Assembly (NCBI GenBank): GCA_009830035.1
Contig: SZZY01000009.1
Span: 149,344 to 213,343, forward strand
DNA: 64,000 nucleotides
Source: Pantoea sp. Eser
GTDB lineage: Bacteria; Pseudomonadota; Gammaproteobacteria; Enterobacterales; Enterobacteriaceae
Direction: 5' to 3'
The position numbers were made by a program, and so were the translations under genes. The notes beneath the pieces are model-generated. The model worked only from the letters and a program-made list of their open reading frames with translations, was not told where the DNA came from and searched no databases. Of the stretch, positions 11,505 to 22,706 are shown piece by piece. The first letter of the stretch is position 1, and the number at the start of each line of letters is the position of its first letter.

Positions 11505-11551
11505 GCCTGCGACAGGCACAGCGGTGCAGGCCTGCTCCGCCACGGTGCAAC

Positions 11552-12418
11552 TCAGCTAACCCGATCCAGCCAGCGCACATAAGCCTGATCCCATAACGCC
11601 GCGGGCGTCCCGGCCTTGCCAAGACCAAATCCATGCCCGCCTTTGCTGATCTGAATCAGCTCGACCGGCACGCGATTGCGGCGACAGGTGTCGTGCATCA
11701 GTTCGGTGTTAAACGGATTCGAGGTGTGGTCATCTTCAGCCTGCGCCAGAAACGTCGGCGGATACTGGCGGGTAACGTAGTTCTGTACCGACCAGTTCGC
11801 TTCATCCTGCGGCATGGCGTTTTTGCCGACCATCATCAGATGGGTATTGGTGTGCTGATAAGGGGCTTCCAGCGTAATCACTGGATAGATCAGGCCGACG
11901 CTGTCCACTTTTGGCACCACCTCATCCAGCGGATCGATGGCCGGATAAGATTCAAAATTGGGACGCGCGGCCGCCATGCCCAGCACGTGCACCTTCCGCT
12001 CAAACGAGCGCACCAGCCGAATTGCGCGTTGCGCATCCTGCAGCGGGGCAAGCCGGCCGGCCTGCCACTTCTCATGCGGCAAGCGGTAGCTGAGCACATA
12101 AGCGGTGTAGCCGTTGGCGTTCAGCCAGCGCGCCAACGGCTATGCTTCCCGTCCCATGCCAATCCAGCGATAGCCGCCGCCGGCAGCAATCAGCACCACC
12201 TCACCGTTGGGATTTTCCGGTTTAAAGCGCTGGATCGCCGGGCTCACAATATTCGACCACGAGCCGCTGGCATTAAAATGAAGTTCGCCTGATGGGCCGC
12301 CGCCGGGCGGATCATCCGGCCAGAGAGGAATAATGTCATCGCGGGCAAATAATGTGCCGGTGGTCATGGAGAGCCCAAGCGCTCCCGTGCCGAGAATAAA
12401 GCGTCGACGCGTAATCAT
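11552..12418 (-). pseudogene. Broken exported alpha/beta-hydrolase (esterase)
   Basis: Remnant of an acetyl-esterase-like alpha/beta-hydrolase with a twin-arginine signal (TRRRFILGTGALGLS) at the N-terminus. The conserved VVLIAAGGGYRWIGM oxyanion region, IRLVRSF helix and C-terminal GGHGFGLG histidine region are visible. A TAG at 12140-12142 replaces the expected Glu in GREAEPLARW. In addition, the segment that should hold the nucleophile elbow (GxSxG) is missing: VHVLGM runs straight into AAARPNFES, an in-frame loss of roughly eight to ten codons that removes the catalytic serine. A short open stretch before the start (12425-12530) could be the tail of another lost gene. Confidence 0.82.
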
Positions 12419-12547
12419 GATGCCTGTTAAGTGATATCAAAACGCTCGGCCAGCCGTTGCGGCGGGCTGCAGGAAAAAGTGTGATGCAAGTCCGGTGCCA
12501 GACGCTGGCGATTATGTACGCAACGCAGTGCCAAAATCCATAAAAAA

Positions 12548-12570
12548 ACGCGCCCGGACGGCGCGTTTTT
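12548..12570. terminator. Terminator downstream of the small periplasmic gene
   Basis: Hairpin ACGCGCC-cggac-GGCGCGT flanked by an A run on one side and a T run on the other, so it can act in both directions. It ends the minus-strand gene at 12587. Confidence 0.75.
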
Positions 12571-12586
12571 GCCTTGACTGAGGGAA

Positions 12587-12925
12587 TTAATCTTCCTGCT
12601 GGAACTGGGCCATCACAGCCTGTTCACACTGCTGCTCATTGACCCGCAGTTTGGCGCGCTCGTCATCGCCCAGCTGCAGCCAGGCGCTGGCCACTTCACG
12701 CACGGTATATTCATCAAAACCAGGCTGATTCATCGCCGTCGGCGACTGGCTGCGCGCCACGTACGATTTCATCTGCTCAACATATTGATCGGCACTGGCG
12801 ACCTGTTTTTCGCTGCTGACAATGTGACACAGCTGACTAGCATAGACATTCTGTTCGCTATCATCCGCCGCCAGGGCGCTGCCAGAGGCCAGTACGCTCA
12901 GCAGCAGTATGTGAGTCACTTTCAT
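12587..12925 (-). CDS. Small exported protein of unknown function
   Basis: Intact 112-residue open frame not recognised as a named family. It has a clear Sec signal peptide (MKVTHILLLSVLASGSALA, cleavage after ALA-A near residue 20), so the mature protein of about 92 residues is probably periplasmic. Two cysteines remain in the mature part (CHIV near residue 33 and QQCEQ near 99) and could form a disulfide. The rest is polar and likely helical. It is followed by its own terminator and has survived among pseudogenes, which argues that it is expressed and useful. Confidence 0.7.
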   Translation of the reverse strand: MKVTHILLLSVLASGSALAADDSEQNVYASQLCHIVSSEKQVASADQYVEQMKSYVARSQSPTAMNQPGFDEYTVREVASAWLQLGDDERAKLRVNEQQCEQAVMAQFQQED

Positions 12926-12945
12926 TCTCTACTCCTGTTTTCGGG

Positions 12946-14187
12946 TTAAACCTTGTGCTGAAGGGCTTCCAGACGCTTTTTACGCCAGTTTATCAGGGGT
13001 GACACGGTTGTGCCGTGTATTACCACGCTGCAGACCACCAGGGTTAACGCCATATTGGTCATGATCTCCATCTGTGGCCCTTCCATGCCGTGCGTCCAGG
13101 CGTAGGCGATGTAGTTAAGACTGCCTATGCCGCGAATACCGAGCCAGCCAATCAGCAACTGCTGCCCCATCGGCAGACCGGCGCGCAGCGTGACGCCGAG
13201 CACCACCATCATGCCCGCCGCCAGTAACCGTTCAATGGTGTCGCCAAACGACAGCGCGTCCCCGACCACAAAGCCTATCGACTTGACCATCCTGTTATCG
13301 CCCTGATGCGCCGGGCGCTTATTCGGATTGACCAGCGCCTCGGAAGGCAGCACCCGCTCATCCTCTGACAGATCCTCGGGCTGATGACGACGGAAAACAC
13401 CCAGCTCAGCGCGGCGCAATTCCAGACCGGCCGCGAACGCCGCCAGGAAACCGGAGGCACCCAGCCACTGCACCAGCTAATAACTCAGTGCAATCAGCGA
13501 CAGCGCCAGAAAATCGTTGGGCGCGACGTCGCCATTGGCGTTACGCAATTTGGTTGCCAGTACGCCAATTAACCGTCCCAGACAAAAACCGATCGCCAGC
13601 CCGCCGCCAATCGCCCAGATCACCTATTTTGCGCCCCAATGGGTCAGCAGCGATCCGCTCATGCTTTCACCATTGAACAGCAGCAACGGCAGCGCCGAGC
13701 CATCATTCATGCCGGCTTCGCTGGAGATGGCGACGCGCAGCGAATCGTAACCCTGCGCATCGTTGACCGAGATTAAGCTCGCCAGCACCGGATCGGTCGG
13801 GGCGACAATCGCGCCAAACGCCAGCGCAATCGGCCAGTCCAGACCCACCAGCCAGTGCGCCAGCAGCGTTATCGCCGCTACCGTCAGCAGCATGGCGGGA
13901 AAGGCCAGCCGCAGGCCGGTATGCCAGCAGTTATTCTGTAGCGGCAGACGCAGCTTGAGGACGGTGATAAACAGCGAGGCGGCCATGGTGATTTCAGTGA
14001 TGTGCGCCACCGTTTCTGAATGGGTGACGATATCGATATGCAGCACGTCAAACGCCCACGGCCCACATAACATCCCGGCGATAAGAAACAGGCCAAAAGA
14101 GGTAACCGGCCCCCGGTGTATCCAACCGGAAGCCAGTGACATCAGCAGCAGGCCGCCTGTCGCGGCTGTCCAGGCTAAAAAGCTCAT
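12946..14187 (-). pseudogene. Broken sodium/proton antiporter (CPA family)
   Basis: Remnant of a cation:proton antiporter of the Na+/H+ exchanger domain family. Membrane segments such as GAIVAPTDPVLASLISV (with the ion-binding Asp region) and AISSEAGMNDGSALPLLL are clear. TAG codons at 13624-13626 and 13477-13479 interrupt it in frame. A further in-frame gap is visible where VVLGVTLRAGLPMG joins two segments that should be separated by a membrane helix, so a stretch of some 25-30 residues is gone. The C-terminus IGSLNYIAYAWTHG and a charged tail are intact. Three independent lesions make it non-functional. Confidence 0.85.
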
Positions 14188-14256
14188 AATTCTCCGGATA
14201 ATTTCGGGTTTATTAATAAGCCTGGCACATTTTTTGACGGCTTCGAAAATCAGTTC

Positions 14257-15447
14257 TTAAGATGACGGCTGGCGAAGCGCAAGGCTGGCTGCACCAGCAA
14301 GGGTTGAGAGCGCCACCACACCGTTCCAGCCCAGTGCGCCAGCGCCAGGCTACCTAGCGCCGCACCGTTTGCCATGCCGATAAATACCACGGTAAACAGC
14401 AGCGCATTCAGGTGACTGCGCGCTTCCAGTGCCAGGCCATATACCAGCGTCTGGTGCGCCACCAGCGTCGCCTGCACCCCTAAGTCGAAACCGATGGTGC
14501 TGACCACAATCAACGCCAGCTGAGCTGGCAGCGGCAGTAACGGCAGCAGAAACATCAGGGCAAACGAGACGGTCACCAGCGCGGCACCCGCCTGGGTTAC
14601 CCTGGCCGGACCGATACGGTCGGCGAAGCTGCCGGCCAGCGGCGCGGCCATCGCACCGGACGCACCGGCTAAACCAAAGGCCCCGGCGACAGCACTGTCG
14701 AGGTGAAAACGCTCACTGAGCATTAACGCCAGCGTTGACCAGAAGGCGCTGAAGCCGACCGACAGCAACCCCTGAGCCAGCGCAGCGCAGCGTCTGGTGA
14801 TAACGCCACAAATGCGCCAGCGACAGCAGCAGGCGCAGATAGCTGACCAACGTACCGGGCGTAAAGCGCGGCAGCACCCGCCAGAGCGTCAGGCTGATCA
14901 GCAGCACCGCCAGCGCCGCCAACATATACATGGTGCGCCAGCCGAAGTACTCAGCCACCACGCCACTGACCACCCGAGACAGCAGAATGCCGACCAGTAA
15001 GCCGGTCATCACCGTACCGACCGTTTTGCCACGGCTGCGTTCCGGAGCCAGCGCCGCGGAAGCCGGCACGATATCCTGCGCCACCGTGGCGGTCAGGCCG
15101 GTCACGAAACTGGCGATCAGTAACGCGCTCAGCCCGCCGGAGAAGCCACACAGCAGCAACGCCGCCACCAGTAGTAATCCTTTGATAAAGATAATGGTGC
15201 GGCGGTCATGACGATCGCCGAGCGGAGCCAGCAGCAGAATACCGAGGGCATAACCCGCCTGGGTCAGCATCGGCACCATGCCGACCGCGCCGATGCCGAC
15301 GTTAAACTGCTTGCTGATGATATTCAGCATCGGCTGGCTGTAGTAAATCGATGCCACGCTCAGACCGGCGCCTGCCGCTAGGGTAAAAACCAGCGGAGCG
15401 GGGAGCGCTTCGTTCGAAGAGGTGGTGATAGTGCGGGTCGCTGACAT
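14257..15447 (-). pseudogene. Broken MFS exporter (DHA1 type)
   Basis: Remnant of a 12-helix major facilitator exporter. The N-terminal half is open from MSATRTITTSSNEALP with the LAPLGDRHDRRTIIF loop between helices 2 and 3. A frameshift near 14780 breaks the chain before VGFSAFWSTLALML, and another near 14320 alters the C-terminus (the ancestral tail reads WNGVVALSTLAGAASL in another frame). It is divergent from a broken LysR gene, a common regulator-exporter pair. The substrate is not known. Confidence 0.85.
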
Positions 15448-15540
15448 AGTGTGATCCTCATAAATGCGTAACGCTATTAGCGCACACGGCGGCCATACGC
15501 GCTAGACTGCTGTCAGACAAAACTGTTATGCGTGGTGCGT

Positions 15541-16501
15541 ATGAGCAACCCTAATACCAGCGACCGCATCGAACTGATGCAGACCTTTATCCGTATCGTT
15601 GAGAGCGGCAGTTTATCGGCCGCCGCCGCCCAGCTCGGTACCACCCAGCCGACCATCAGCCGGCGGCTGCAAACGCTGGAGCAGCGGCTCGGGCTGAAGT
15701 TAATCCTGCGCACCACGCACGCGCTTAAACTCACCGATGATGGCGAGCACTGTTACGCTCAGGCGCGGCAACTGCTGGCGACCTAGCACGCGCTGGAAGA
15801 TGAGCTGACCGGTGCCAGCGACGATCCGGTCGGCACGCTGCGGGTCCATGCGCCGCACACATTTGGTCAGGATCAGCTGATCGCCCCGCTGGTCGACTAC
15901 CTGCGCCGCTATCCGCGGCTCAATATTGAGTGGATGCTGAATGACCGCACGCCCGACTTTATGGCCGAGAATGTCGATTGCGCCATTCAGGTCGGGGCGC
16001 CGACCGATCCGTCAGTGGTAGCGATTCTGCTGGCAGAAGTGCCGCGCATTGTGGTTGCGTCGCCCGATCTGCTGGCCCACCAGCCGCCGATTGAGCAGGT
16101 TGAACAGTTGCGCGATCTGCCGTGGCTGGCGCTGACCAGTTTTTATCGTAACGAAGTCGCATTACAGAAGATTGACGACGGCCAGCCGGTTAACCTTGCA
16201 ATTACCCCAAGGCTGAGCAGTGACAGTCTGTATGCGGTGCGTAAAGCGGCGCTGGCGGGGATGGGCGCGGCGATCATGTCGTCGTGGGTGGTAACAGCAG
16301 GATTTAGCCGAGGGGCGGCTGATTCAGCTGACGCCGCAGTGGCAGGCGCCGCCGTTGCCGATCTGGCTGACCTATCCGTGGGCCAGCTACTATCCGGCCA
16401 GGCTGCAGCATTTCTTTACAATGATGAAAGCGGTGATGCCGCAGCTGGCGGGCACCCGGCCGGCCACGGCTGCGCGCCGTCAGGCAGAGTCAGGGGAATA
16501 A
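15541..16501 (+). pseudogene. Broken LysR-family regulator beside the MFS exporter
   Basis: Remnant of a LysR-type transcription regulator. The winged helix-turn-helix (SLSAAAAQLGTTQPTISRRL) is at residues 20-40, followed by the effector domain. A TAG at 15784-15786 replaces Gln right after the linker helix, and a frameshift near 16297 separates SSWVV from the C-terminal WLTYPWASYYPARL, which then runs to the stop at 16499-16501. It stands divergent from the broken MFS gene and probably once controlled it. Confidence 0.88.
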
Positions 16502-16520
16502 CCTGCTGCTGTCGCGGGCG

Positions 16521-16548
16521 AAAAAAAAGCGGGTGCCTGTGCACCCGC
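16521..16548 (-). terminator. Terminator after yqhA
   Basis: Hairpin GCGGGTGC-loop-GCACCCGC with an A run on the plus strand, which is a T run for the minus-strand gene yqhA ending at 16554. Confidence 0.8.
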
Positions 16549-16553
16549 CTTAA

Positions 16554-17051
16554 TCAGTGGCCTTTCTTATCGCCACGCGACATATTGTCCAGCCAGCCCA
16601 TCACAAAGGCCGAGAGCACAAACGTCAGGTGGATAATCACGTACCACATCAGTTTGTCGTTAGCGACGTTGCGCGCTTCCATGAACACCCGCAGCAGGTG
16701 GATCGAGGAGATGGCCACAATCGACGCCGCGACTTTGTTCTTCAGCGAGCCGGAATCCATCTTGCCCAGCCGGCTCAGCTTCTCTTTGCTTTCGTCGATA
16801 TCGAGTTTAGAAACAAAGTTATCGTAGCCCGACAGCATCACCAGCAGCCCGCCAAACAGCGTCATGTCGACCAGCGACAGCAGCAGCAGGATCAGATCAT
16901 TTTCCGCAATGCTGAAAATGTTGGGCAGCAGGTGGAAAATTTCCTGGAAAAATTCGATGGTCAGAGCCAGCAGGCCAAGTGAAAGTCCAATGTAAACCGG
17001 AACCAGCAACCAGCGCGATGCATACATCAGGTTTTCGGTAAAACGTTCCAT
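16554..17051 (-). CDS. yqhA: UPF0114 membrane protein YqhA
   Basis: Intact 165-residue inner-membrane protein of unknown function, closely similar to E. coli YqhA ([16 protein letters not shown] at the start, [20 protein letters not shown] in the middle). Three to four hydrophobic segments are seen. Compared with E. coli as remembered, two residues seem to be absent in the [10 protein letters not shown] stretch at the end of the second helix, in frame. It has its own terminator and lies next to the broken kdpD, where kdpE would be expected. Confidence 0.93.
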   Translation of the reverse strand: MERFTENLMYASRWLLVPVYIGLSLGLLALTIEFFQEIFHLLPNIFSIAENDLILLLLSLVDMTLFGGLLVMLSGYDNFVSKLDIDESKEKLSRLGKMDSGSLKNKVAASIVAISSIHLLRVFMEARNVANDKLMWYVIIHLTFVLSAFVMGWLDNMSRGDKKGH

Positions 17052-17105
17052 AAATTCCCAACAATAATCAGACAGGTCGGGCAGTATAACTGATCAACTG
17101 TGAAG

Positions 17106-19482
17106 TTATTTCAGCCCTTCGTCAGAAATTTCCGGAACCGGCGGCAGCGGCAGCGACAGACGAAATACGGCGCCGCCTTCCGGCCGATTCTCAGCCCAGA
17201 TCTGCCCGCCATGACTCTCAATAATGGTCTTACAGATCGCCAGCCCGAGCCCGACGCCAGGCACGGCGGACTCTTTATCTCCCCGGGTGAACTTATCAAA
17301 AATCTGGCTTAAATCCGCCTCTGCAATGCCGGGTCCGCCATCCCAGAGCGCAATCTCCAGCCGCGTCCCGGCACGCCAGGCACGAATCCCGCGCGGCGCG
17401 CAGTTGCCGGCATACTTCAGGCTGTTCTCAATCAGGTTGGTAAAAACCCGATCCAGCAGGCTGCTGTCGCCCCTGATCAGCACAATGTCGTCCGGCAGGT
17501 CGAGTTGCACCTCGTGCCCTTTCAGCGACGGTGCCATGCTGCTCAGCGCCCCGCCGACAGCCGCGATGCCGCCTCGCTGTGCGACAGCGCCATCCGCTCC
17601 AGCGCGTTGGCGATCAGCACGGTAAAGGTTTCCACCAGCCGCTGCTGCTCGGGGATCGTCAGCTGACGCAGATTTTGCGGCTCCACCACCAGCGGGCCAC
17701 GGCAGTGCGCGCCGCTTTTTAACGGCAGGATTTGATACGGCACCGCCGGTAAGGTGTCGGTCCCGGCACCGGCCGGCTGGCCTTTGCTGTAGCTCCACTT
17801 CGCGATGGCGCGGTCAGGCTCACTGGCGGGCAGCGCATCGCCCACCGGTTGCAGTTCGCCCTGCTCGTCCGGCAGCAACAGCAAACAGCGCGCCTGCAAG
17901 GTGGCGTCCAGCACCCGCTGACTGGTGGCGGCGATATCCTGCGGCGTTAACGCGCTGCCGAGCGATTTGGCCATCTCATACAGCTGACGCGCCCGCTGCT
18001 CGCGGTAGCGCGCCGTCAGGTTGCCGACGATCACCCCCACCGCCAGCATCACGCCAAAGGTCACCAGATATTGCAGGTCGGAGACCGCCACCGTGCCGGT
18101 AGGGGCCACAAAGAACAGGCCGAAGGCGAGGATATTCATCACCGTGGCGATCACTGACGGCCAGCGGCCATAGCGCAGCGCCACGATCACCACCGCCAGC
18201 AGATAGATCATCATGCATTTGGCCGGATCGAAACCGATCAACAGCGACTGACCGGCAACGGTCACCGCGATGCACAGCACCAGAGCTATTATTACGCCGC
18301 GCAGCTGAATACGCCACTTGTCACTGCTGACCCGCCCGTCCGCCAGCGGATGCGGCGCGTCGTGCAGCGGCTCATCCAGCGCCACCACCAGCAGATCCAG
18401 ATCGGGGCCGAGCTGACCGAGCCGCTCGGGCAAAACTGTCACGCCGCCGGCGCCGCAGCGGACGACGGCCGGTGACGATTTTGCCGAGATTGTGTTCGCG
18501 CGCGTAACGCAGCACTGCTTCCGCTTCGTCAGGCTCGGAGAGCGTGGCGGTCTCCGCGCCCAGCTCCTGCGCCAGTTGCAGGGTACGCAGAATCGCCCGC
18601 CGCCGCGCTTCCGGCAGTCGGTTCAGCCGGGGCGTCTCGACATACACTGCATGCCATTCACTGCCCAGCCGCGCGGCGGTGCGCACCAGTTTTTCACTGC
18701 CGGTATCATCGCCGATGCACAACAGAATCGCATCGCGGGTGTGCCAGACGCGATCCCGTCCCTGTCCCTGCCGATCGCGCCAAGCGCGCATCTGATCGTC
18801 TACCCGGTCCGCAGTGCGGCGCAGCGCCAGTTCGCGCTGCGCGAACAGGTTGCCCTTGCGAAAAAAATTTTCAATCGCCCGTTCGGCGCGGTCGCCGATA
18901 TAGACCTTGCCCTCTTTCAGCCGCTGCCGCAAATCGTCAGGCGGCAGATCGACCAGCACCACCTCATCGGCGCTGTCGAAAAAGGGATCGGGCACGGTTT
19001 CCCGCACCTGAATACCGGTAACGCCGCCCACCACATCATTGAGGCTCTCCAGATGCTGAACGTTGACGGTGGTCAGCACGTCGATGCCCGCCTCCAGCAG
19101 CTCCTCAATGTCCTGCCAGCGTTTGGGATGGCGCGAACCCTGAACGTTGGTGTGTGCCAGCTCGTCCATCAGGATCACCGCCGGATGGCGGGCCAGTGCC
19201 GCATCAAAGTCAAACTCGGCATGGCGCGAGCGGCCGGTAGCCCGGCGCGGCAGCAGGGTTAAGCCGGTCAGCAGCTGCGCCGTTTCCGGCCGCTCATGGG
19301 TTTCTACCACACCGATTAGCATCCAGCCCCTGCGCCCGCAGCCGTTGCGCCTCCTGCAGCATGGCGTAGGTTTTTCCGACGCCCGCGCAGGCGCCAAAGT
19401 AGATTTTCAGCCGGCCACGATGGCTGTCGCGGTTGGCCTGCAACAGGGCATAGGGATCGGGGCGCGTCGGTTCGTGGTTCAT
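17106..19482 (-). pseudogene. kdpD: Broken potassium sensor kinase KdpD lacking its phosphoacceptor region
   Basis: Remnant of the sensor histidine kinase of the Kdp potassium system. The N-terminal KdpD domain (KIYFGACAGVGKTYAM, a Walker-type motif) is clear, then DELAHTNVQGSRHPKR, then the USP-like domain, membrane segments (ALRYGRWPSVIATVMNI) and the ATPase domain with GVGLGLAICKTII. Frameshifts lie near 19330 and 18440. Several in-frame gaps are seen. The most important follows SEAASRLSAG: the whole dimerisation/phosphoacceptor segment with the H box (HDLRTPL in E. coli) is missing, so the protein could not autophosphorylate even if read through. kdpE is absent downstream; yqhA follows directly. 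Confidence 0.9.
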
Positions 19483-19498
19483 AGGGTACTTGTCAGCA

Positions 19499-19918
19499 TT
19501 ACAGATCGCTGAGCGCCAGGTTGAGCTGCAGCACATTGACCGTCGGATCGCCGAGGAACGGCATCAGCGGCCGGTGGGTCTGCTGATCAATCAGCGCTTC
19601 TACCTGGGCTAACGGTAACTTACGGCTGGCGGCGATGCGAGGGGCCTGCCAGAGCGCCGCGTCAGGTGAAATATCCGGGTCCAGTCCGCTGGCCGAGGCG
19701 GTCACCAGCTCCACCGGCACCGCCGTCGGTGCCTGCGGATTGGCGGCCCGCAGCGCGGCAACCCGTTCGGCGACGGCTTTATCCAGCGCCGGGTTACTGG
19801 CGGCCAGATTGCTGTCGCCCGAGGCCAGCGGGTTATAGGGCCGATCGCCAGTGGCAGAGGGACGACCCCAGAAATAACCGGGCTGGGTAAAGTTCTGCCC
19901 AATCAGCGCCGAACCGCA
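19499..19918 (-). pseudogene. kdpC: KdpC C-terminal part fused in frame to KdpB
   Basis: The C-terminal two thirds of KdpC, from GSALIGQNF through [17 protein letters not shown] and [19 protein letters not shown] to LNLALSDL. The N-terminal membrane anchor and start codon are gone. The open frame enters directly from KdpB (MLMT then CGSALIG) without a stop. In intact genes, RGS is found both in KdpB (MLMTRGS) and in KdpC (RGSALIG), so the deletion probably used the repeated codons for RGS as a short direct repeat. kdpD begins 16 bases after the stop. Confidence 0.9.
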
Positions 19919-20864
19919 CGTCATCAGCATCTGCTTACCGATGTGCACCACTTCCAGCAGTTTGGTCGGGTTAGAGTCGAGATCGACCATGTCACCCGCC
20001 TCTTTCGCCGCCTGGGTACCGGAGTTCATCGCCACCGCTACGTCCGCCTGAGCCAGCGCCGGCGCATCGTTGGTGCCGTCACCGGTCATCGCCACCAGCC
20101 TTCCTTCCGCCTGATACTGACGGATCAGCGCCAGTTTGGCCTCGGGCGTCGCCTCGGAAAGAAAGTCATCCACGCCGGCTTCGGCGGCAATCGCCGCCGC
20201 CGTCAGCGGATTATCGCCGGTGATCATCACGGTTTTGATGCCCATCTTGCGCAGCTCGGCAAACCGCTCTTTGATGCCGCCTTTGACGATATCTTTCAGC
20301 GCCACCACGCCCAGCACTTTCGCCCCTTCAGCCACCACCAGCGGCGTGCCGCCGGTGCGCGCCACCTCTTCAACCCGGGCGTTCACCTCGGCCGGAAACG
20401 CGCCGTGGCTGGCTTCAAGTATGACGACGTACCGCATCGACCGCGCCTTTACGGATCAGCCGATCCTGCACGTTAACCCCGCTCATCCGGGTCTGCGCCG
20501 AGAACGGAATGAAGCTGGCGCCCATGCCGCTGAGATCGCGTTCGCGCAGGTTAAACTGCTGTTTCGCCAGGATAACGATGCCGCGGCCTTCCGGCGTCTC
20601 ATCCGCCAGCGAGGCGAGCTGCGCGGCATCCGCCAGCTGCTCTTCGCTGACGCCCGGTGCCGGCAGAAACTGGGTCGCCTGACGGTTGCCGAGGGTAATG
20701 GTGCCAGTTTTATCCAGCATCAGCACATCGACATCGCCCGCGGCTTCCACCGCGCGGCCGCTGGTGGTCGGGATCAGACAGACCACCAGCGCCACCAGCA
20801 CCGTGACGCTGACCGGCGTCCCGCCCCACGCCGAGAACGGCCACAGGGTCACGGTCGCCAGCAG
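19919..20864 (-). pseudogene. kdpB: KdpB internal part, fused at both ends
   Basis: Remnant of the P-type ATPase subunit of the KdpFABC potassium pump. It begins abruptly at [16 protein letters not shown], so about the first 240 residues (including the early membrane segments and actuator domain) are missing. The phosphorylation motif [22 protein letters not shown] and the hinge [15 protein letters not shown] are present. A loss of about 24 residues is visible where LIPTT joins [10 protein letters not shown], a frameshift lies near 20426, and the last membrane helices are deleted at the KdpC junction. kdpF and kdpA are not in the window. Confidence 0.9.
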
Positions 20865-21761
20865 GAACAGCAGTGCCGCGACCACACAGTGAGCGGCAAC
20901 GAATGCCAGCCCGATGCCGTTAAAGATTGAGCCTGCCAGGCCAACCGCTTCTTTCGGTGCAGTATCGCTGATAACCGTCCAGGTACCGGCACCCGCCGCT
21001 ACCCCTTTGCCATAAAAGGCAAATGACATCACGGCGATAATGCCGACGTTGCTAGGATCACCGCCGCCAGTACCAGGCTGGCCGCCATCAGCATGCCGAC
21101 GATATAGGGCGTTTTGCGTGCCCAGGAGACGCTCCAGCCGCGGGCGATCAGTTTATCCGAGATATAGCCGCCGCTGATGCCGCAGAGGAAGCCGAACAGC
21201 GCCGGCGCAATGGTGGCGAAGCCCGCTTCCATGATGTCCATCCCCCCGCGCCTGCTCCAGATAGATTGGAAACCAGGTAATTAAAGAAGTAGCTCAGCGC
21301 GATAATGCAGTACTGACCGAGGTAGGCGCACCACAGCATGCGGTTGGTCAGCAACTTTTTGAACATCGCTTTACTGACCGGCGGACGCGCTCTGAGGGTC
21401 TGTTCGGCGTCGATATCAGCCAGCACGCCGATACCGCCCAGCACGAAGAACGGCCACTCCCAGCCGAAGCGCGAGACCAGCCAGCCCGACAGCGGCGAGA
21501 AGATGGCGACGGCGAAATATTGCGCCGAGCTGAACAGCGACGAGGCGCGCCCCCGCTCTGCGCCGGGGAACCATATAATCACCACCCGCGCATTGGCCGG
21601 AAAGCTCGGAGCCTCAATCAATCCCAGCAGAAAACGCAGGCCGAACATTAGCATCAGTGCGCCGGTCAGGCCGCTGGAGAACTCACCGACAGGAACAGGA
21701 TCAGACACAGGATCCAGATGCGGACATGGGTAGTGCGGGTGGTAATTTTGTCTTTAACCAT
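20865..21761 (-). pseudogene. Broken sugar-acid-type MFS transporter fused to KdpB
   Basis: Remnant of an anion:cation symporter-type MFS protein resembling the glucarate/galactarate permeases GudP/GarP. Visible segments include GLIEAPSFPANARVVIIWFP, YLGQYCIIALSYFF, DIMEAGFATIAPALFGFL and [16 protein letters not shown]. The ATG at 21761 opens a short frame (MVKDKITTRTTHVRIW) that stops soon. Helices 1-3, the central loop and the segment after FNGIG are deleted, and at least three frame changes occur (near 21680, 21240 and 21030). The last helix runs in frame into KdpB. The substrate is inferred only from family resemblance. Confidence 0.8.
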
Positions 21762-22068
21762 GAGGTGAATTCCTTAAAAAGCGGCCAGTTATGCCGCGAG
21801 GTTTTTTTCAGGAATACCGCTGAGATTCCCCTGTTGAGGAAATATAGATAGGAGGCTAACCATTGGTCATTGTGCGGATGTTGAGATCGCTTGCGCTGAT
21901 TTAGTTTAATTCTGGCAACTGCCACAAACAGCAGTGAGGCGCTGCACAAAAGCAGAAAAAGCCGCCGCGCTGTGCAGAAGAATGTGCGCAGGATCGAGGT
22001 ATTAGCGCCAGGCGACAGCTATGGCTGCGCTATTTTTCCGCAAAATGTGGCCTCGCCTGCAAGTGTGA

Positions 22069-22661
22069 AAATGCCCGATTGTCAAACTCTGCCGCCTGGG
22101 GTGGTGTTTGTCGGTTCAGATGAGCGTGAATCCGGCACGCTGCAGATGGAGGCGCTGGCAAAGCAGGCCAACTACCGCGGCAACGTCGCCATCATGATCG
22201 GTAACCTGACCGACGCCGGTGCGCTGCAACGGACGCGGGATGTGGAGCAGGTGGTGGCGAAATACCCCAATATGAAAGTGGTGCTGAAGCAGACCGCCAA
22301 CTATGCCCGCAATGAGGGCATGGACCTGATGCTCAACTGGCTGTCGAACGGGGAAGATATCGATATTGTTGCCGCCAACAACGATAAAATGGCGATTGGT
22401 GCCACCATGGCGATCGCCCAAGCGAAACTGAAAAAAACCATTCTGGTCGGCGGCATTGATGCCACGCTGGATGGCCTGAAAGCGCTGGCGAGTGGCAAAT
22501 TGGCGGTGACGGTGTTCCAGGATGCCGTGGGTCAGGGCAAAAAATCGGTAGAGGTGGCGCAGCAGATGATCAAAGGCGAAAAGGTCGATTCCCACCAGTG
22601 GATCCCGTTTGAGCTGGTGACGCCGCAAAACAGGCAGCATTATCAGGATAAAAATCCGTAA
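22069..22661 (+). pseudogene. N-terminally truncated sugar ABC substrate-binding protein
   Basis: C-terminal two thirds of a periplasmic sugar-binding protein (type 1, ribose/inositol-like). Homology begins at about GVVFVGSDERESGTLQMEAL and runs through GNVAIMIGNLTDAGALQRT, EGMDLMLNWLSNGEDIDIV and ILVGGIDATLDGLKALASG to the end. The signal peptide and the first domain are missing; the frame upstream (from 21972) is open by chance and unrelated. No permease or ATPase partner is nearby. The roughly 200 bases before it show no recognisable gene. Confidence 0.8.
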
Positions 22662-22706
22662 GGCTGGCAGGCGCGGCAGCGATGCCGTGCCTGCTCATCT
22701 CGTCTG

